20,416 nucleotides of DNA, from the IMG/VR virus record IMGVR_UViG_3300009537_000222, positions 1 to 20,416 of that record; one strand, written 5' to 3'. This document shows positions 6,871 through 13,678 of this stretch, one piece after another; within the stretch, counting starts at the first letter, position 1; every line of letters begins with the position of its first letter. Under the pieces are notes generated by a model. That model did not search any database. It saw nothing but the letters and a program-made list of their open reading frames with translations, and had not been told where the DNA came from. The position numbers and the translations under genes are program-made. The DNA is from a virus.

Positions 6871-7267
6871 TCAAGCGCACGGCAATGGCGGATAAAAACC
6901 CAATTTCAAAATGCTCGTCAAGATAACGGGCTTGTTCATCGTTGGTATCGCCTTCGATGGTGGCTTGGATACAGCGCGCTATGCGCTTCAATTGAATCGT
7001 GGTGCGTCGTTGGGCAAGTCCGATCTGGTAATCGGGGTGATTGTAATCATACTTCACACCATCGGCAGACATGCCAGCTTTAACCCGCTCAGGATAAGGG
7101 ACGGCATGTTCTAACGCCATCCACTCGTAATTTGAGATGATTTCTATCTCAAATGCTATGCGCTCATCACGATAATCGACTTCCATCATCACGGTTCGAG
7201 AACGCTCTTTGACCAATGTTCCAAAATCAGTAATGGGTTTCGGTTGAGTAGAATCTTTATTCTCCAT
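6767..7267 (-). CDS. Tail assembly chaperone, upstream frame (gpG-like)
   Basis: This acidic, helical protein has 166 residues. The ATG at 7267 has GGAG about eight bases upstream. It overlaps the end of the tail-tube-like gene by 11 bases. The open frame extends further upstream but only through that coding gene in another frame. Visible features are a beta hairpin MMEVDYRDERIAFEIEII, then helices (LEHAVPYPERVKAG, QLKRIARCIQATIEG). Two overlapping frames between the tail tube and tape measure genes are the classic layout for lambda G/GT-type chaperones, which hold the tape measure during tail assembly and are absent from the finished virion. Assignment rests on position, size and the overlap. 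Confidence 0.75.
   Translation of the reverse strand: MENKDSTQPKPITDFGTLVKERSRTVMMEVDYRDERIAFEIEIISNYEWMALEHAVPYPERVKAGMSADGVKYDYNHPDYQIGLAQRRTTIQLKRIARCIQATIEGDTNDEQARYLDEHFEIGFLSAIAVRLNELHNEGEATVLARSATFHRNGHTATTSNGTPAL
6817..6820 (-). promoter_or_regulatory. Candidate programmed frameshift site
   Basis: Read on the minus strand, the upstream chaperone frame reads ACA TTT CAC. The Phe tRNA on TTT could slip forward one base to TTC, which enters the downstream frame at ACC GCA ATG. This is the only plainly slippery codon that I see in the roughly 100-base overlap. A -2 shift elsewhere in the overlap would give the same frame. There is no experimental support in the sequence itself. Confidence 0.35.
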
Positions 7268-7655
7268 ATGCACTCCATTCATTGGCATGATACAACAGGG
7301 GTGAAGTAAAGATATTGGCTTCGTTGCCATTGACACCATAAAAATCAAATGCACCGGAATAAAGATACAAGCCGGCACTCCCCATAGCATGGGAATGGGC
7401 GATATGGATATGTACCCCGGATGCTTGATTGAATAACTGAAACAAGGTGATATCCGGCGTAAAAGCAATATTCATCGACACATCCGCCCGTTGACCGGTC
7501 ACGGTGTTAAAATAATTGCCATTGATGGATTGTTGATTGATGATACCCCGGCTTAATGAAACATTGGTATTACGTACCAACGCGATCTCAACCGCCGGCG
7601 CAACACCCGTCCATACCGACAATGCGCCTTCGCTAAATGCAAATGATTCTGCCAT
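7257..7655 (-). CDS. Second tail-tube-like protein
   Basis: This 132-residue beta-rich protein has GAGG about ten bases before the ATG. It aligns by eye with the gene just upstream (7667-8116). Both have (S/R)EG(A/V)LS near residues 8-13, then a Pro, then (E)IA(L/F)VRN-N, a Gly-containing turn, and a V-x-(M/V)-(N/D)-x-AFT strand. The two are 11 bases apart. Size, beta content and position between the tail terminator and the chaperone pair fit a tail tube (major tail) protein. One copy may be the main tube and the other a tube initiator, cap or decoration. Which is which cannot be told here. Confidence 0.6.
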   Translation of the reverse strand: MAESFAFSEGALSVWTGVAPAVEIALVRNTNVSLSRGIINQQSINGNYFNTVTGQRADVSMNIAFTPDITLFQLFNQASGVHIHIAHSHAMGSAGLYLYSGAFDFYGVNGNEANIFTSPLLYHANEWSAYGE

Positions 7656-7666
7656 CGCTTACCTCA

Positions 7667-8116
7667 TTAACTGGTCGCCAAATATCCGCTCGCAGTAGCC
7701 GCATTATAACCAAGTGCGATAAATGAATCACTCATCGACCCTTCCTCAGCACCCTCACTGACAGTATGGGTTACTCGGTGGGCGTAATGCACTTGCCAGA
7801 AGGCTGACCCATTTTCGGCATTGTTCACATGAAACTCTAAATGAACAGGATAAGTGGGTAGACCGACACCCCCGGTAAAAGCATAATCTACATTCACGGT
7901 GATCGGTTGACGGTCAACGAGTTTCAAATGGTTGGGTGTGCCACGATTGGGAATGGCATTCACGGTTTGACCACTTGCAAAATTAAAGTTTCTCACAAAA
8001 GCGATAGCGATCCCACTGGCAGGGTTAGGGGCAGTCGCCCACGCATTCGCATTGCCAGGCCCGCCACTTGCAGAAACCCAACTTAAGACACCTTCACGAC
8101 TATTATATACGGACAT
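7667..8116 (-). CDS. Probable major tail (tube) protein
   Basis: This protein of 149 residues has a strong GAGGAG seven bases before the ATG, as expected for an abundant structural protein. Strands visible include IAIAFVRNFNF, PITVNVDYAFTG, VHLEFHVNN and FWQVHYAHRVTHTV. The gene starts four bases after the tail terminator stop and precedes its apparent paralogue. In siphophages the gene after the tail terminator is usually the major tail protein, which polymerises into stacked hexamers around the tape measure. No sheath gene follows, which argues against a contractile tail. Assignment is from position and composition. Confidence 0.68.
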   Translation of the reverse strand: MSVYNSREGVLSWVSASGGPGNANAWATAPNPASGIAIAFVRNFNFASGQTVNAIPNRGTPNHLKLVDRQPITVNVDYAFTGGVGLPTYPVHLEFHVNNAENGSAFWQVHYAHRVTHTVSEGAEEGSMSDSFIALGYNAATASGYLATS

Positions 8117-8120
8117 ACGG

Positions 8121-8630
8121 TTAACTCCTCAGTAAAGTATGATATCGGACTAAAAAACGTTCTCGTTTCAAATCAGGACTTGGGTCACTACCCACTTGAC
8201 GGGCTTCTAACCCATCAATATAAATCGCTTGATTAGCACTGCTACTATTCGGATAATCATCTAAAAATTCGGTTAAATTGACTGATAGAGCTTGATTAAC
8301 AGCGTCATTCAAGATACTCGCCATCCACCGCAATTCGGCAAGCCAATTGGCATTGCCCCGTGTGACCCAGGCGCTAATATCCATAAACGCATAATAACGC
8401 TGTCCCACATCAGCAGTTGAGACCCGTCGCCCCTGATAGAGGTCTTCGGTGCGAATGAATAAATGAGAAGCACTGAATTGTGGCGGTTGCAGGGGTTGCT
8501 CAGGCATATCGAAAATGACACGGTCGCCATCGAAGCCACTAAAAAAGGCAGGTGGTGAGTATGTCGCTATTTGCGTATTGAACCACGTGTTCAATGTGTT
8601 TTCAATATTGAAGACATTCGCAACATTCAT
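8121..8630 (-). CDS. Tail terminator protein
   Basis: This 169-residue protein begins with a helix containing FNIENTLNTWFNTQIA. A strand follows with FDGDRVIFDMPEQPLQPPQFSASHLFIR, a layout common in lambda gpU/SPP1 gp17-type tail terminators. A middle region follows with YYAFMDISAWVTRG and a helix WLAELRWMASILNDAVNQAL. The C-terminal strand RERFLVRYHTLLR is typical of the ring-forming beta sheet. Its ATG overlaps the stop of the gp10-like gene as ATGA (8627-8630). Position between the gp10-like and tube genes is the standard one. It would cap the tail tube and join the head connector. Confidence 0.78.
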   Translation of the reverse strand: MNVANVFNIENTLNTWFNTQIATYSPPAFFSGFDGDRVIFDMPEQPLQPPQFSASHLFIRTEDLYQGRRVSTADVGQRYYAFMDISAWVTRGNANWLAELRWMASILNDAVNQALSVNLTEFLDDYPNSSSANQAIYIDGLEARQVGSDPSPDLKRERFLVRYHTLLRS

Positions 8631-9007
8631 TTCCCAATATGCCCTTTCACATCTTTTACCATATTATTAACAAATAGCACAATCGCCTTTTCATGCTCTA
8701 CATCAATAAACCCCGCTGGGGCTTGTTGACTGTGCCCCTCATTCAAGGCTTCGATATACGGTAACTTCGAGCCTTGTGTGATGGCGAATCCATCGTCCTT
8801 AACATCCCATATCCCAGCTTCACCGGGAACACCCCAACTTGCCATCGCCGCGCCGGTATCGACGGGCATTCGTATTTTTATCATGCGCCGCGCTTGATTG
8901 GATGAGGCTAAGATATTCTCACGGGTTAAGCGATTCAACTCTCGGACATCATCACGCACCTTGTCCCGTAAGATACTCCACCCGTTGGCATCAAAATCAA
9001 TTTCCAT
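8627..9007 (-). CDS. HK97 gp10-like tail completion / head-tail joining protein
   Basis: This is a protein of 126 residues when started at the ATG at 9007; a GTG one codon upstream is possible. It matches the HK97 gp10-like family in its pattern: an N-terminal helix (WSILRDKVRDDVRELNRLTR), then RRMIKIRMPVDTGAAMASW, the family's 'P-V-D-T-G-x-L-x-x-S' type motif. ITQGSKLPYIEALNEGHSQQAP follows, the usual Y-x-x-x-x-E-x-G segment. The chosen start overlaps the methyltransferase stop as TGATG. Proteins of this family complete the tail or the head-tail joint. Normally they follow the head-closure gene directly. Here they are separated from it by the glycan cassette. Confidence 0.85.
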   Translation of the reverse strand: MEIDFDANGWSILRDKVRDDVRELNRLTRENILASSNQARRMIKIRMPVDTGAAMASWGVPGEAGIWDVKDDGFAITQGSKLPYIEALNEGHSQQAPAGFIDVEHEKAIVLFVNNMVKDVKGHIGK

Positions 9008-9690
9008 CACTCATCCTTGATACAAATTAAACGCACATAAAAATCTTGGATGACATTATTATACATCCGTTTCGCTTTCCAAAAGGCATCGGTGACTTGT
9101 CCATCCATAAAATAAGGCGGACACGCAAAATCGGGGGTCGGGCGGTATACATCCTGCACAACGATATCAAAATGTAATTGGTGATTATATTTGAATGGTG
9201 CTTCGGGATTCGGTTGCATACTATGGCGAAAGTGATATTCGTTCAAATAACGGGTATGACTAGGGTCACTGATAGCATCGCTCCCATGTCCATACGGACT
9301 GAGACAATGTACCATTGCCCCATGCGTTAAGACGCGGTGTAATTCGCTAAAAAAGGCATACCAGCCGTCTTGCATCTCTTGAAACCGTCTATGATCATCA
9401 GGGTGTACCATATGCGGGATATGCTCACAGACATGACTTAATAATGCTCCATTAAACGCATTATCATCAAAATCCCACGGATAGCGGAACAAATCAAGAC
9501 AGACATCAACCCCAACTTCGGGATTCTTATCGACGTTAACCCATGTAGGGTATTCAAAAATGGACTCGTCAACGAGTGCATGATGAATTGGACGGTCGGC
9601 AATTGGGAGCGGTAGAATGACGCGTCCACACCCTAAATTAAGCATCGGTTTCATCATCACCCGCCATTTATGAATAATCCAATAGGACAT
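9007..9690 (-). CDS. Class I SAM-dependent methyltransferase
   Basis: This 227-residue protein (or 216 if started at the internal ATG near 9657) carries a class I methyltransferase core. The SAM-binding loop is LNLGCG (17-22), with an acidic strand end WVNVDK (50-55, D54). Further on are CLDLFRYPW (D66) and the post-motif II segment LSHVCEHIPH (84-93), seen in Methyltransf_11/12-type enzymes. The helix WYAFFSELHRVLTHG and strand MVHCLSP follow, as usual. It is the last gene of the glycosyltransferase cassette, and its TGA overlaps the start of the gp10-like tail gene. The substrate cannot be read from the sequence. A sugar hydroxyl or other small molecule made by its neighbours is the reasonable inference; no DNA-methyltransferase motif (DPPY/NPPY) is seen. 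Confidence 0.82.
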   Translation of the reverse strand: MSYWIIHKWRVMMKPMLNLGCGRVILPLPIADRPIHHALVDESIFEYPTWVNVDKNPEVGVDVCLDLFRYPWDFDDNAFNGALLSHVCEHIPHMVHPDDHRRFQEMQDGWYAFFSELHRVLTHGAMVHCLSPYGHGSDAISDPSHTRYLNEYHFRHSMQPNPEAPFKYNHQLHFDIVVQDVYRPTPDFACPPYFMDGQVTDAFWKAKRMYNNVIQDFYVRLICIKDE

Positions 9691-9731
9691 TGCCCCGTTG
9701 ACAAAAAGTTACAATTTTGCTCGTCATATCG

Positions 9732-10610
9732 TTATACCTTCCGCTTGGTTTTAGACGATGGATAATGCTGCCTATACCACTCCACAATAACCTGTGCCCG
9801 GTTATCCCAGGTGTGGTCTGTCACCCACTCAAAGTCAGCGGCGAATGGTTCTTTGAGATAATGCTCAACAAAGGTCACGATGTCATCATGGCTTTCATAT
9901 TGAAATACTGAATTGGCAGTCATCGCTTTTAAGTCAGCACAAGGGTTACTCAAGACGACACACCCTAACGCTGCCCCTTCAAAAATGCGTTGATTTAAAT
10001 CACCTTTGATGGATACATTCAAGGCGATCCGCGTTTGGTGGTACACGGCGGCGTATTCATCATACAAAAGCCCTGTTAAAAAGCGCGTCTTGAAGCCTTC
10101 GGCAATTAACCGCTCAGCGATCTCGACCCGTTCTTCATACATCATCCCAATGAGCGATACATCAAATGTACGCTCAGCAATCGGAATGGGACTTGGGGTG
10201 AACGCTACCGGGTCATAACCACAAGGCAGCCACGTTGTATTATCCTGAGTCATATCCATAATTGACGGTTCGTTGTGTGCCAAAAAGTAATGCTCAATAC
10301 CAGCTTGGGTATAGTCCCTGACATGATTATCCATGCCATAAATAACATGCGGACTATCTGCATAATACGGGTGATGGAATGACCATTGTGATTCAAGGAT
10401 GATAATGAGGTCGGGCTTCCAACTCGGAATCGCTTCGGCAAGTGGCGCGTCAGGGTGATGTGACCAACGTCCAGAAACTTTCATCCCCCAAATTTGATCG
10501 CGGGTGCTATAGCCACAAGACTTGACATCATGCCCTAAGCGCATGAGTGCATCTTTCACATACCGTCCTGAACAGATGGGATAATGGATGTAAGCAAGTA
10601 AGATTCTCAT
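9732..10610 (-). CDS. CgeB-like glycosyltransferase
   Basis: This 292-residue protein has a GT-B layout. The N-terminal Rossmann-like half starts MRILLAYIHYP and includes KPDLIIILES and HVIYGMDNH. A linker then holds WLPCGYDP (about 127-134), and the C-terminal half carries FDVSLIGMMYEERVEIAERL. The signature LNQRIFEGAALGCVVLSN (205-222) matches the N-x-R-x-(F/E)E-x-x-A-x-G motif of the CgeB/spore-coat-associated glycosyltransferase group. It is slightly shorter than the roughly 350-residue members. ATGA (10607-10610) couples it to the small ORF upstream. It would transfer a nucleotide-activated sugar to an unknown acceptor in the cytoplasm. No signal peptide or membrane anchor is visible. 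Confidence 0.82.
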   Translation of the reverse strand: MRILLAYIHYPICSGRYVKDALMRLGHDVKSCGYSTRDQIWGMKVSGRWSHHPDAPLAEAIPSWKPDLIIILESQWSFHHPYYADSPHVIYGMDNHVRDYTQAGIEHYFLAHNEPSIMDMTQDNTTWLPCGYDPVAFTPSPIPIAERTFDVSLIGMMYEERVEIAERLIAEGFKTRFLTGLLYDEYAAVYHQTRIALNVSIKGDLNQRIFEGAALGCVVLSNPCADLKAMTANSVFQYESHDDIVTFVEHYLKEPFAADFEWVTDHTWDNRAQVIVEWYRQHYPSSKTKRKV

Positions 10611-10744
10611 TCGGTTTCATCCCTGACCGCAAATGTAGATATAGTGCTAGTAAAGCCCTTATCACGAAGTTTTTCATATGTCAAACCTTTGGGTATCAAA
10701 AAGGTAGTATGTTTTTCTGTTGCCTTTAGCTTGAATTTTTTCAT
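10607..10744 (-). CDS. Small 45-residue protein inside the glycosyltransferase cassette
   Basis: The frame runs from ATG at 10744 to TGA at 10607, 45 residues. It begins MKKFKLKATEKHTTFLIPKG and ends in AVRDETE. It is supported by a GAGAGG-type ribosome binding site about ten bases before the ATG. The start overlaps the GT2 stop as TAATG, and the stop overlaps the next start as ATGA. Both ends are thus joined to neighbours exactly as for the other operon genes. It is lysine-rich, without a membrane segment. I recognise no family. It could be a small accessory or chaperone subunit, or a coupling peptide that keeps ribosomes moving into the CgeB-like gene. Confidence 0.62.
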   Translation of the reverse strand: MKKFKLKATEKHTTFLIPKGLTYEKLRDKGFTSTISTFAVRDETE

Positions 10745-11511
10745 TACCAAAACCTCTCTGTCACGACCGTTATATCCGGCTCGATATACCCACTATCAAC
10801 CCATCGCTTTTTGAATTGATGGGCATTATAAGCAAAGTTGGGACTGCCCCCGGTGGTCGCCGTCACATGAATGAAGGTTGTTTTGGGTTGGTATAAAATA
10901 CGATAGCCCGATTGTACCACGCGCGCACACAAATCGATATCCTCCCAATACGACGGCTTGTAATACGTATCATCAAATCCACCCAATTCAATAAATAACT
11001 GACGACGAATCGCAAGTGCCGCGCCGGTGACAGCCGGTACGAACTCGGAGCGGTTGGCTAGCGGATAGGTATGGTCTGCATACCCAAGATAGCGGTGTGT
11101 CGGTTGACACTTGGCATCAAATTCAATCCCTGCATGTTGTAATTTACCATCAGGGAACATCAATTTAACGCCGACAATGCCAACTTCGGGATTCTCAAAC
11201 GCTTGTTCGAGCGGGATATCCCAATGTTCCGATAACCCATAAGAACCATAAATATCCTGATTGATAAAAAACAAGATATCTTGTGTGGCGCGTTTGGCAG
11301 CCGCATTACAATTCCCTGCGAAGCCGAGATTCACTGGATTCTGCTCCACACTTGCCGAACATAAAGGGATATACGCATCTAAGGGTTGCGACGGCGGATC
11401 GTCATCTTGCACTAAATATTGATGTTGTGTGAGTGCCAATATCTGCAAACTCGTCAAACAACGCATGATTGAGTGTAAGTCGCGGTAGGCAGGGATGATG
11501 ACTGATAACAT
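10744..11511 (-). CDS. GT2 family glycosyltransferase (rhamnosyltransferase-like)
   Basis: This is a GT-A enzyme of 255 residues. The N-terminus SVIIPAYRDLHSIMRCLTSL is the standard GT2 nucleotide-binding start. The segment QDDDPPSQ (35-42) corresponds to the first acidic motif. NLGFAGNCNAAAKRATQDILFFINQD (61-86) is the donor-binding helix and a variant of the D-x-D region (N-Q-D, where many relatives have N-P-D). GGFDDTYYKPSYWEDIDLCARV (177-198) is the catalytic-base region with the E-D pair. A His at about 215 follows. These are features of the WbbL/rhamnosyltransferase-like branch. TAATG overlap (11511) with the GT4 gene indicates coupled translation. Donor and acceptor cannot be predicted. 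Confidence 0.88.
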   Translation of the reverse strand: MLSVIIPAYRDLHSIMRCLTSLQILALTQHQYLVQDDDPPSQPLDAYIPLCSASVEQNPVNLGFAGNCNAAAKRATQDILFFINQDIYGSYGLSEHWDIPLEQAFENPEVGIVGVKLMFPDGKLQHAGIEFDAKCQPTHRYLGYADHTYPLANRSEFVPAVTGAALAIRRQLFIELGGFDDTYYKPSYWEDIDLCARVVQSGYRILYQPKTTFIHVTATTGGSPNFAYNAHQFKKRWVDSGYIEPDITVVTERFW

Positions 11512-12824
11512 TAGTCGCTCCCCTCACTGGCATTCACATGAATAATGGACGTTAATGTGCCCTGCGCTTCATTCTCGGCGGACAACTGTAAGGTCTTGCC
11601 GTTGGGGTTTTTCATAGGCGGTGGGGATGGTATCACGTCCGGCAGTACTTCAATCGCTGGTATTTGTGGCGGTCGCTCCCACTCCATCAAGGTTTCATAG
11701 ATGGCATCCGCTGCAGTATCCCACGTCTGTGACCGTGCCCAGGTTTTGCCATTCTGCGCTTTGGTAGCCCGTAACGCTGGGTTTTCATATAATAAGTTGA
11801 GCGCGTCAATAAACGCTGTAACATCGGGAATGGCATCCATCGCACCGCCCCAGGTGCTATATAATTGGCGGTCAATCGCTGGAATGAGCATCCCCCGTCC
11901 GTCGCCGACGATCTCCGTGCCACTACAATAGTCCATGGCGATACTGACAACCCCGCAGGCCATCGCCTCAACTAAAGGCAAACCGTAGCCTTCACGATGA
12001 GCGAGGACGGTATGTACGTCTAATAGGTTATAGCGGTCGGTTAAATCAGTTACGCCTTGACGGAAGCAATCTTCTCGAAAGATAAACTTACTCCGATCCC
12101 ATTGATTCTGCTCAATCAAGTGGGTTAAGTGCCAACCGACTGGACTGGTTTTATCCATATCTAAAATATAAAAGGCGTTCGGTTTATCCTTAGCAAAGGT
12201 ATTAAACCCTTCCATCATGAGGGGGATCGCTTTACGCCCCTGATTTTGTGCCATCGTGCCGACAATAAAAGCATCCTCGCCTAATAACATTTTGCGCCGT
12301 AGCTCTCGTTTGCGCTCTAGTGGATATTCATAAAAGATATTCGGATTAATTGCGGGTCGCACTAACCCCACTTTTACTCCGGCTTCACGGAAGGCATCAA
12401 CACCAAATTGACTGATTGTGAACGCCGCGTCAGCCTCTTTCATCAAATTAACCCACGCTGGTTCAATCGGCGCGCCATCAACCGGGGTAAGCATCACAAA
12501 CTTATGTTGTGACCAATCAATAGCGGCGTTGCGAACGGCTTCGCCGTAAGGGGCATCTTGAATAACAAAAACCACATCGGGCTTGGTGGCATATACCAAC
12601 TTTACAACATCTTCAACCCATTGTCCTGTCGCTCGCTTCACTTGTAAGGATGCCACATGGTAAGGCAGGCGTTGTAATTCCATGACTGCTGGCAACAAAC
12701 TATCATAAGCAAAACTCGCGGCAATAATTTGAATGCCCCGTTGAAATAAGCGAATGCCGAGATTATCCGCAATGCGTCCGAAACCGGTCGCTACGCCACT
12801 ATCTGATATCAAAAGGATATTCAT
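11511..12824 (-). CDS. GT4 family (GT-B fold) glycosyltransferase
   Basis: This is a protein of 437 residues. The N-terminal acceptor-binding half starts MNILLISDSGVATGFGRIA (Gly-rich loop). The C-terminal half begins near FIVGTMAQNQGRKAIPLMMEGF (186-207), containing the donor phosphate-binding Arg/Lys region. The hallmark E-x7-E motif is EGYGLPLVE (278-286), followed by AMACGVVSIAM and GTEIVGDGRGML. These define GT4/Glycos_transf_1 retaining enzymes. After about residue 382 a roughly 55-residue tail, Pro-rich then polar, extends beyond the usual domain end. TAGGAAG lies before the ATG. It is the first enzyme of the cassette, nine bases after a beta-rich protein gene. Confidence 0.9.
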   Translation of the reverse strand: MNILLISDSGVATGFGRIADNLGIRLFQRGIQIIAASFAYDSLLPAVMELQRLPYHVASLQVKRATGQWVEDVVKLVYATKPDVVFVIQDAPYGEAVRNAAIDWSQHKFVMLTPVDGAPIEPAWVNLMKEADAAFTISQFGVDAFREAGVKVGLVRPAINPNIFYEYPLERKRELRRKMLLGEDAFIVGTMAQNQGRKAIPLMMEGFNTFAKDKPNAFYILDMDKTSPVGWHLTHLIEQNQWDRSKFIFREDCFRQGVTDLTDRYNLLDVHTVLAHREGYGLPLVEAMACGVVSIAMDYCSGTEIVGDGRGMLIPAIDRQLYSTWGGAMDAIPDVTAFIDALNLLYENPALRATKAQNGKTWARSQTWDTAADAIYETLMEWERPPQIPAIEVLPDVIPSPPPMKNPNGKTLQLSAENEAQGTLTSIIHVNASEGSD

Positions 12825-12833
12825 AAGGTCTTC

Positions 12834-13220
12834 CTAACCATTTTGATTAATGCCCGCCCATGTCCATACACGGAAGGCTTCGATGTATAAATGTCCATCA
12901 TCAGTCGCAACTTGTCCACTGATGATATATGAGGACGCGGTTGTAAAATTCGCTTGTCCCGATAAGGTTAATTTACTAAAGGCTGACCCAGAACCTAGCG
13001 CGGAGGATGTGCCCCCATTCCATGCCGAAAAATTCAAAGCTGTCGCACTGGCAACGCCCGATAAACCGGTAGGAACATGCCATGCAAACGATGTAATAAT
13101 CTCATCGTCAATTAAGCGACCGGCCCAATCAATTTGTACAACACGCTTTTCAGCAGCGTGAAAGTCTCGAAACAGGTCGCCGCCAGCATTACGATTGGCT
13201 GTTCCCTCAGAGATACTCAT
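12834..13220 (-). CDS. Beta-rich protein resembling phage fiber-tail adaptor proteins
   Basis: This 128-residue protein has a central segment IDWAGRLIDDEIITSFAWHVPTGL followed by a strand-rich half ending TASSYIISGQVATDDGHLYIEAFRVWTW. This pattern (D-W...D-x-I-x-S-x-x-W-x-V-P-x-G-L, then repeated strands ending in an aromatic R-V-x-x strand) resembles small phage fiber-tail adaptor proteins, but I cannot confirm the family. It overlaps the gene upstream by one base (TAATG, 13220). It comes directly before the glycosyltransferase genes and is rich in Ser/Thr/Ala/Gly, so it is a candidate glycan acceptor. That last point is inference from position only. Confidence 0.55.
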   Translation of the reverse strand: MSISEGTANRNAGGDLFRDFHAAEKRVVQIDWAGRLIDDEIITSFAWHVPTGLSGVASATALNFSAWNGGTSSALGSGSAFSKLTLSGQANFTTASSYIISGQVATDDGHLYIEAFRVWTWAGINQNG

Positions 13221-13678
13221 TAGCGATCCTGTTCAATTGTGAAGCCGAAACGGAAGGGATCGTCATACGCCCCCGCCGTCAAATTCTCACGGGCTTCCAT
13301 CACGCCCCATACACTGCGCGTTCCGCCGGTACCATATACTGCGACACCGGGTGCTGTACTCTGAGCGACCATCTTTGAAGTCCCAGCACTCGCCCAGACC
13401 GTGAAATCAATGAATCCCAAATATTTATCATCATCCGCATTAGCGAGGACAAAGGTCGCGCCTGTGACATAGGCACTCGGCTGACTATGGAATAAATGCA
13501 AACGCATATCCGCATTGGCACTCGCATAGTCAATCAAGATGGCATTCTCAACCCGTCCACCATTCACCCCGATAGCAAGCGGAATCTCGAATCGGACGGA
13601 CATTGCATCTTTTGCCTCTACAGCACTGGCAGTCGCCACACCTAAAGCAGTTGCGTAGGTATGTATAAATTTAGTCAT
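13220..13678 (-). CDS. Beta-rich probable virion structural protein
   Basis: This 152-residue protein has an alanine-rich start (TALGVATASAVEAKDAMSVRF), then alternating strands such as AILIDYASANADMRLHLFHS, YLGFIDFTVWASAG and VWGVMEAR. It ends in a strand FRFGFTIEQD. The start directly abuts the stop of the head-closure gene. It shows no membrane segment or enzyme motif. I do not recognise a named family. Position among head-tail genes, and the co-directional coupling with the fiber-tail-adaptor-like gene, suggest a virion protein at the head-tail interface or an appendage. It may alternatively be a decoration protein. Confidence 0.6.
   Translation of the reverse strand: MTKFIHTYATALGVATASAVEAKDAMSVRFEIPLAIGVNGGRVENAILIDYASANADMRLHLFHSQPSAYVTGATFVLANADDDKYLGFIDFTVWASAGTSKMVAQSTAPGVAVYGTGGTRSVWGVMEARENLTAGAYDDPFRFGFTIEQDR

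Noticed and set aside
7268-7468. N-terminal extension of the upstream tail chaperone frame
   Set aside because: It lies inside the coding tail-tube-like gene in another frame, is rich in Cys/His/Pro unlike the rest, and the ATG at 7267 has a better ribosome site.
11687-11971. Minus-strand 94-codon frame inside the GT4 gene
   Set aside because: It is an alternate-frame shadow, rich in Arg/Trp/Met, with no ribosome site of its own.
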